The translations under genes and the position numbers were made by a program. The notes under the pieces are model-generated. The model ran no database searches and had not been told where the DNA came from. It saw only the letters and a program-made list of their open reading frames with translations. A stretch of DNA of 64,000 nt from Symbiodinium natans (lineage: Eukaryota; Sar; Dinophyceae; Suessiales; Symbiodiniaceae): the NCBI GenBank assembly GCA_905221605.1, contig CAJNDS010002259.1:372001-436000 (forward strand), given 5' to 3'. Positions 60,701 through 64,000 of the stretch are shown here, piece after piece; the first letter of the stretch is position 1; every line of letters begins with the position of its first letter.

Positions 60701-63220
60701 TATGATCGCGACCTGCGGCCCATGCCTCTGCGTGTTGCGCTTCAGCTTGCTGCTGCTTAGGGGTTTTTTTTTGGGGGGGGGGTTTAGGGTTTGGGGTTTG
60801 GGGTTTGGGGTTCAGGGCGTTTGGGGTTCAGGGCGTTTTGGAAGGCTTGGGGAGGAAAATGGGTACTACCCTAGGAGTATCATGTCCGCGTCAGCCTCGG
60901 ATGCCCAGGACATCCTAAACCCTAAGCCCTAACTCCTGGAGACTTATAAACCCTAAATCCCCAGAACTTCGAACCCTTGGATCCTGTTGCGCGACAGGAG
61001 GCGCGCAGGCAGGGATGGATCGAGATGGCGCCGAGCTAACGGCGCAGGTGAAGACACGTTGAAGAGGATCGGTTTAGGGTTTAGGGTTTAGGGTTTAGGG
61101 TTTAGGGTTTAGGGTTTAGGGTTTAGGGTTTAGGGTTTACGAAGAAGACCAGGAGCCAGCTCCATTCATCCACACACCCGTTCAGCAAGTTAGGGGTTCT
61201 ATTTAGGGCTTTCCAAAAGTAAGGGAAATGACCTTCTTGGGGGGGTCCTTATTATGAGGAAATCCTGCTATTCGGGGGTCTAGTTTAGGGTTCCTGATGT
61301 TCGTAAACCCCCATTTAGGGCTGCAGGTTTTAGGGTGTGGGGAACCCTAAACCCTAAACCCTAAACCCTAGACCTTGTGTCCCTTCTTGTTTGGGGCCAG
61401 GTTTCCTAAGGGCCCATAAATACAGAAGTGGAGGAACTCGGTTGAGGGGTTTTGAGGGTTTAGGCGGTTTAGGGTTGAGGGTTTAGGGTTTAGGGTTTAG
61501 GGTTTAGGGTTTAGGGTTTAGCCTCTAGGGGACCTATAGGATCAGGACCTACGGAGATTTGAAGCATGCATAACCCAACCCCAGCATCGACTCAGGATAA
61601 CTCCAAAGGGGTGCCACAGTCATGACAACCTGTAGTGGCAAACCCTAAACCCCAAACCCCAAAACCCCAAAACCCCAAACCCCAAACCCTAAACCCTAAA
61701 CCCTAAACCCCAAACCCTAAACCCTAAACCCTATAAGCCTCATCCCTCAGGCTCTTCAACTCATCAAACCCTCATCTCCTCTCAAGCGTACATCCTACAG
61801 CATCGACCTCCCAGCCTTAAGCAACTTAACCCCCTTCCCAAAAGGTCCATAAAACCCTAAACCCGAAACCCTAAACCCTAAACCCCAAACCCCAAACCCT
61901 AAACCCTCAACCCTAGACCCTAGACCCTAAACCCTAAACCCTAGACCCTAGACCCTAAACCCTAGACCCTAGACCCTAGACCCTAAACCCTAAACCCTCC
62001 CTTAAGCCTAAGGCACCAGACCTGCAATGTCTGCAAGTCGGAGTTCACCTGTCCGCCACCCACACGCCATGAGCTCATGGCCTCCTTCACGGGGCCTGAG
62101 CCACCTGGAACGCAGTGAGCTTGCGGTTTAGGGTTTAGGGTAGGGTATATGGTTTAGGGTTAGGGCTTAGGGTTTAGGGTTGAGGGTTTAGGGTGCGGAG
62201 ATGTTGTAAAGAGTTGGGAAAATGTTAAACACACCTCTGAAATACGTAACCACCTTGGCTCAAGGATGGCCATAGGAGCTGTTCTCCTAAACCCTAAACC
62301 CTAAACCCTAAATCCTAAACCCTTCTGTGTGAGAGAAGTAAGCCCTCAAAGTTTGGGATCGGGGGTGTTGGTCTCGGTGGTAGGACCGTTGGTTGGGTGG
62401 GTAGCCTAAACCCTAAACCCTAAACCCTAAACCCTAAACCCTAAACCCTAAACCCTAAACCCTAAACCCTAAACCCTAAACTTAGGCTTGGTAACCCCCG
62501 CCGGACCCCCCTGGTTGACCTTGCTGGTATCCCTTCAGGGTTGTTGTGTTCCAATCCAAACAATTCTGGAAGCTCAAGGGGTTAGATCTTTGGTCCCTTT
62601 TCCCCCGTATAGGGTTTAGGGTCAGGGCTTAGGGTTTAGGGTTTAGGGTTTAGGGTTTAGGGTTTAGGGAGGTTTATAGGCTCGGTAGCCCCAGTGGGAC
62701 CCTTTATTTTTTTTTTTTTTTTTGCGGGGGGGGGGGGGGGGGGTGGCTTCTGGGTTCCAACCAAAACAGGGGTGCCCTTATTGTAATATGGTTTCTGCTA
62801 CTACGCAGGTTTTTGGCGAGAGAGAGAGAGAGATGTATATATATATATATATATACATGTTTTTTTTGGGGGGGGGTTAGCGGGTTTCTAGGGTTTGGCT
62901 TTTGGGGGGGGGGGGGGGGGGGGGGCTGCAGGGTTTTGGGCTCCGGCAGGTTTTAGGGCTTAGGGTTTAGGGGTTCGGTGCGTTTTAGGGTCTTAGGGCC
63001 TCAAATTATGGTCTAGGGCCTTAGGTTTTCTGGCCTTAGTGATTTAAGGTCTTGGGTTTAGGGTGGTTTGGGCGTGTTTTGGGGCTTTAGGGTCTCAAGG
63101 CTCTGGTGCCCACGGGGCACTAGAGTTTAGGGCCTGTAGGGTTAGGGTCAATAGGGTCTAGTGTAGAGTTCGGGGCTTAAGCTAGAACGTCGCAAGGATT
63201 GCTGCTCTCATCGAAAATGG
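57741..63220 (+). CDS. RING-CH (C4HC3) zinc-finger protein, E3 ubiquitin ligase type, partial
   Basis: Exons 57741-57777, 59050-59098, 59872-59928, 60682-60717, 62013-62099, 63197-63220 (last end uncertain; gene continues past the window). Joined product: DEEEIICRYCFAGEEDGELI, SPCKCAGGQKYVHLKCLRQW, QRMVLVTQPTHPAFYDRDLR, HQTCNVCKSEFTCPPPTRHE, LMASFTGPEIAALIENG. Ligands fit C-x2-C-x12-C-x-C-x7-H-x2-C-x27-C-x2-C, the RING-CH (MARCH-type) pattern; all eight are present. Such domains recruit E2 and ubiquitylate targets, often membrane proteins; no membrane segment lies in the exons seen. The conserved CPPPTRHELM..FTG tail is, to my knowledge, usual in dinoflagellate RING-CH proteins. Donors: GC, GC, GT, GC, GC, GC; all acceptors AG|G. 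Introns 0.75-1.3 kb carry ITS, MITEs A, B, I, K and TA repeats. The 5' end is not identified. Confidence 0.85.
57846..57930. repeat. (TA)n microsatellite in RING-CH intron
   Basis: TATATATATATG and CATATATA pieces, self-complementary. Confidence 0.9.
58185..58330 (+). repeat. ITS, TTTAGGG orientation, with GTGTAGG and GTGCAGG tail
   Basis: About ten TTTAGGG units, then TAGGGTG / CAGGGTG variants, three of each. Confidence 0.9.
58809..58908. mobile_element. MITE family K copy 2
   Basis: CTATTTGCTGAAGAACCTCC ... TTTTTTGGATGGTTAAGCAAG. Confidence 0.65.
59747..59836. mobile_element. MITE family I copy 2
   Basis: AAAGATCCTCTCAGGGAAGG ... GGGAACCTCTTAGAGG ... AGGGGTCCGAG. In RING-CH intron 2, 36 bp before the next exon. 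Confidence 0.55.
60279..60392. mobile_element. MITE family B copy 4
   Basis: CTTGGTCGCCCAG ... GATAAAGCAACCAGCCCAC ... CCTTATT ... ATGGTTGCTGGGCAAACG. Confidence 0.7.
60764..60782. repeat. T9G10 composite homopolymer
   Basis: T-run joined directly to G-run, followed by GTTTGGGG ITS variants. Confidence 0.9.
61070..61140 (+). repeat. ITS, TTTAGGG orientation, ~10 units
   Basis: Pure. Confidence 0.95.
61206..61316. mobile_element. MITE family A copy
   Basis: GGGCTTTCCAAAAGTAAGGG ... GGGGGTCCTTATTATGAGG AAATCCTGCTATTCGGGGG ... GTTCGTAAACCCCC. Confidence 0.65.
61440..61520 (+). repeat. ITS, TTTAGGG orientation
   Basis: About nine units. Confidence 0.9.
61640..61997 (-). repeat. ITS, CCCTAAA with CCCCAAA and CCCTAGA variants
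   Basis: 61640-61732 mixes CCCCAAA and CCCTAAA; 61855-61997 has about ten CCCTAGA among CCCTAAA. Ends 15 bp before the RING-CH exon at 62013. Confidence 0.95.
62404..62482 (-). repeat. ITS, CCCTAAA orientation, ~11 units
   Basis: Pure. Confidence 0.95.
62610..62670 (+). repeat. ITS, TTTAGGG orientation
   Basis: About seven units, next to MITE B copy 5. Confidence 0.9.
62690..62807. mobile_element. MITE family B copy 5 with T17-GC-G18 insert
   Basis: CTCGGTAGCCCCAGTGGGACC, homopolymers at 62707-62743, then GGTGCCCTTATTGTAATATGG TTTCTGCTACTACG. Confidence 0.7.
62860..62924. repeat. T8G9 and poly-G tracts
   Basis: T-run/G-run junction at 62860-62876 and about 19 G at 62906-62924, next to (TA)n at 62834-62855. 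Confidence 0.9.
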
Positions 63221-63275
63221 GCGGCGGCCCCAGCGATCACGAACGCCTGTGGACCCCGTTTGGACTAGGCTGATA

Positions 63276-63385
63276 TGGGGGTTTACGAAAATGCGGGTCC
63301 CCAAATATAGACCCCTAAATAGTAGGATTCCGTGAACATAAGGACGCTTCTGATCAGGCACCCGTAATGTCGGAAACCTCCATAT
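63276..63385. mobile_element. MITE family A copy
   Basis: GGGGGTTTACGAAAATGCGGG ... AGTAGGATTCC ... GGCACCCGTAATGTCGGAAACC. Confidence 0.7.
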
Positions 63386-63432
63386 AGAGTGTTCGTGTAC
63401 CTTGACTCTTGTATATGTCCTTGCTTAACTGG

Positions 63433-63562
63433 CTGGTTCTTAGTAGGGAATGAGGGAATGAGGTACCCTATACAATCCCTTAAAGGGTACATGTAGGGCC
63501 CTAATTCCCTCATTAAACCCTAAACCCTAAACCCTAAACCCTAAATCCCTACTAAGAACCAG
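63433..63562. mobile_element. MITE family F copy interrupted by a 32-bp ITS
   Basis: Same ends and core as 43015-43112, but 63515-63546 (AAACCCTAAACCCTAAACCC and so on) lies between CATT and CCCTACTAAG; the other copy reads CATTCCCTACTAGG without interruption. Confidence 0.9.
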
Positions 63563-63655
63563 GGGCTAAAAGCTCGAGTTGGCTCACAGCTCAAGGAATC
63601 CCAAACCTTGAACCCTAAGCCCTCAGCCCTACATCCTACACACGATTTCGAAGCC

Positions 63656-63702
63656 GTAAACCCTAAACCCTAAACCCTAAACCCTAAACCCTAAACCCTA
63701 CA
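63656..63702 (-). repeat. ITS, CCCTAAA orientation, ~6 units
   Basis: Pure; a T17G21 composite homopolymer follows at 63734-63771. Confidence 0.95.
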
Positions 63703-63740
63703 TCGCCCCAAAGCTTGTGAGTCGTTGTTTCTGTTTTTTT

Positions 63741-63771
<31 letters not shown>

Positions 63772-63950
63772 TGCGACCCTTTGGCTGGGGCGACCTTTAG
63801 GAAGAGATGTCCTGTAGTTGGCTGACTTGTTGTGGCGAAGGTTTTGAGCTTTTTCGAGCTGTAGGCTTTAGGCTTTCGAGAGGCCCGAAAGACACCTCTA
63901 CAAACCCGACAAGGCAGAACGTAAAAGTGTCAGTGAGAAGAGATCATGTT

Positions 63951-64000
63951 TGGATGTTCCCCCCTTATGCTAACGAACAGTCCTTGACAGGGACTCCGAT
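63951..64000. mobile_element. MITE family C, cut by the window end
   Basis: TTGGATGTTCCCCCCTTATG CTAACGAACAGTCC ... GGACTCC. Confidence 0.6.

Overview
ORGANISM. The window looks like nuclear DNA of a dinoflagellate, perhaps a Symbiodiniaceae-like alga. The species is not determinable from sequence alone. The basis is: (1) recognisable genes are cut into very short exons; (2) many introns start with GC or GA instead of GT, and nearly all exons begin AG|G, both known dinoflagellate traits; (3) plant/alveolate-type telomere repeat (TTTAGGG/CCCTAAA) is scattered internally in dozens of tracts; (4) a ubiquitin-like + ankyrin gene and a RING-CH gene resemble families I know to be large in dinoflagellates; (5) all genes recognised from 19 kb to the right end lie on the + strand, while the only gene at the left end lies on the - strand.

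LAYOUT. 0-1.5 kb: two exons of an SLC34-type sodium/phosphate cotransporter (- strand) separated by AT/CATA microsatellites. 1.5-5.5 kb: no recognised gene. 5.5-6.2 kb: a 100-N gap and the first telomere-like repeats. 6.3-9.1 kb: an array of an ~80-bp unit in alternating orientation, then hairpin repeats. 9.5-11.9 kb: four ~600-bp tandem copies. 12-18 kb: inverted repeats and a GA-rich segmental duplication with an internal 157-bp inversion. 18-64 kb: a mosaic of interstitial telomeric repeats (ITS), many families of ~100-bp terminal-inverted-repeat elements (MITE-like) and short exons.

GENES rebuilt by hand from splice phase: an NHE-type Na+/H+ exchanger 3' half (19.1-24.5 kb), a complete 215-residue ubiquitin-like/ankyrin protein (32.5-33.9 kb), an unknown protein's 3' part (42.4-44.45 kb), an unknown basic C-terminus (45.1-46.8 kb), a RING-CH (C4HC3) E3-ligase-type gene (57.7-63.2 kb, runs off the right end), and several unassigned exon candidates.

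MAIN OBSERVATION. All five introns of the ankyrin gene are flanked by short direct duplications, and removing one duplicate plus the insert restores the reading frame exactly. The inserts are a telomere-repeat tract, MITE-like elements and hairpins. This is the signature of introner-type insertions. Telomere repeats themselves seem to serve as introns: a 39-bp GTAAGT...ACAG intron made of CCCTAAA units, a 51-bp and a 102-bp intron each with 20-22 bp duplications, and TTTAG|GG units used as 3' splice sites. All exon models are manual translations and need transcript support.
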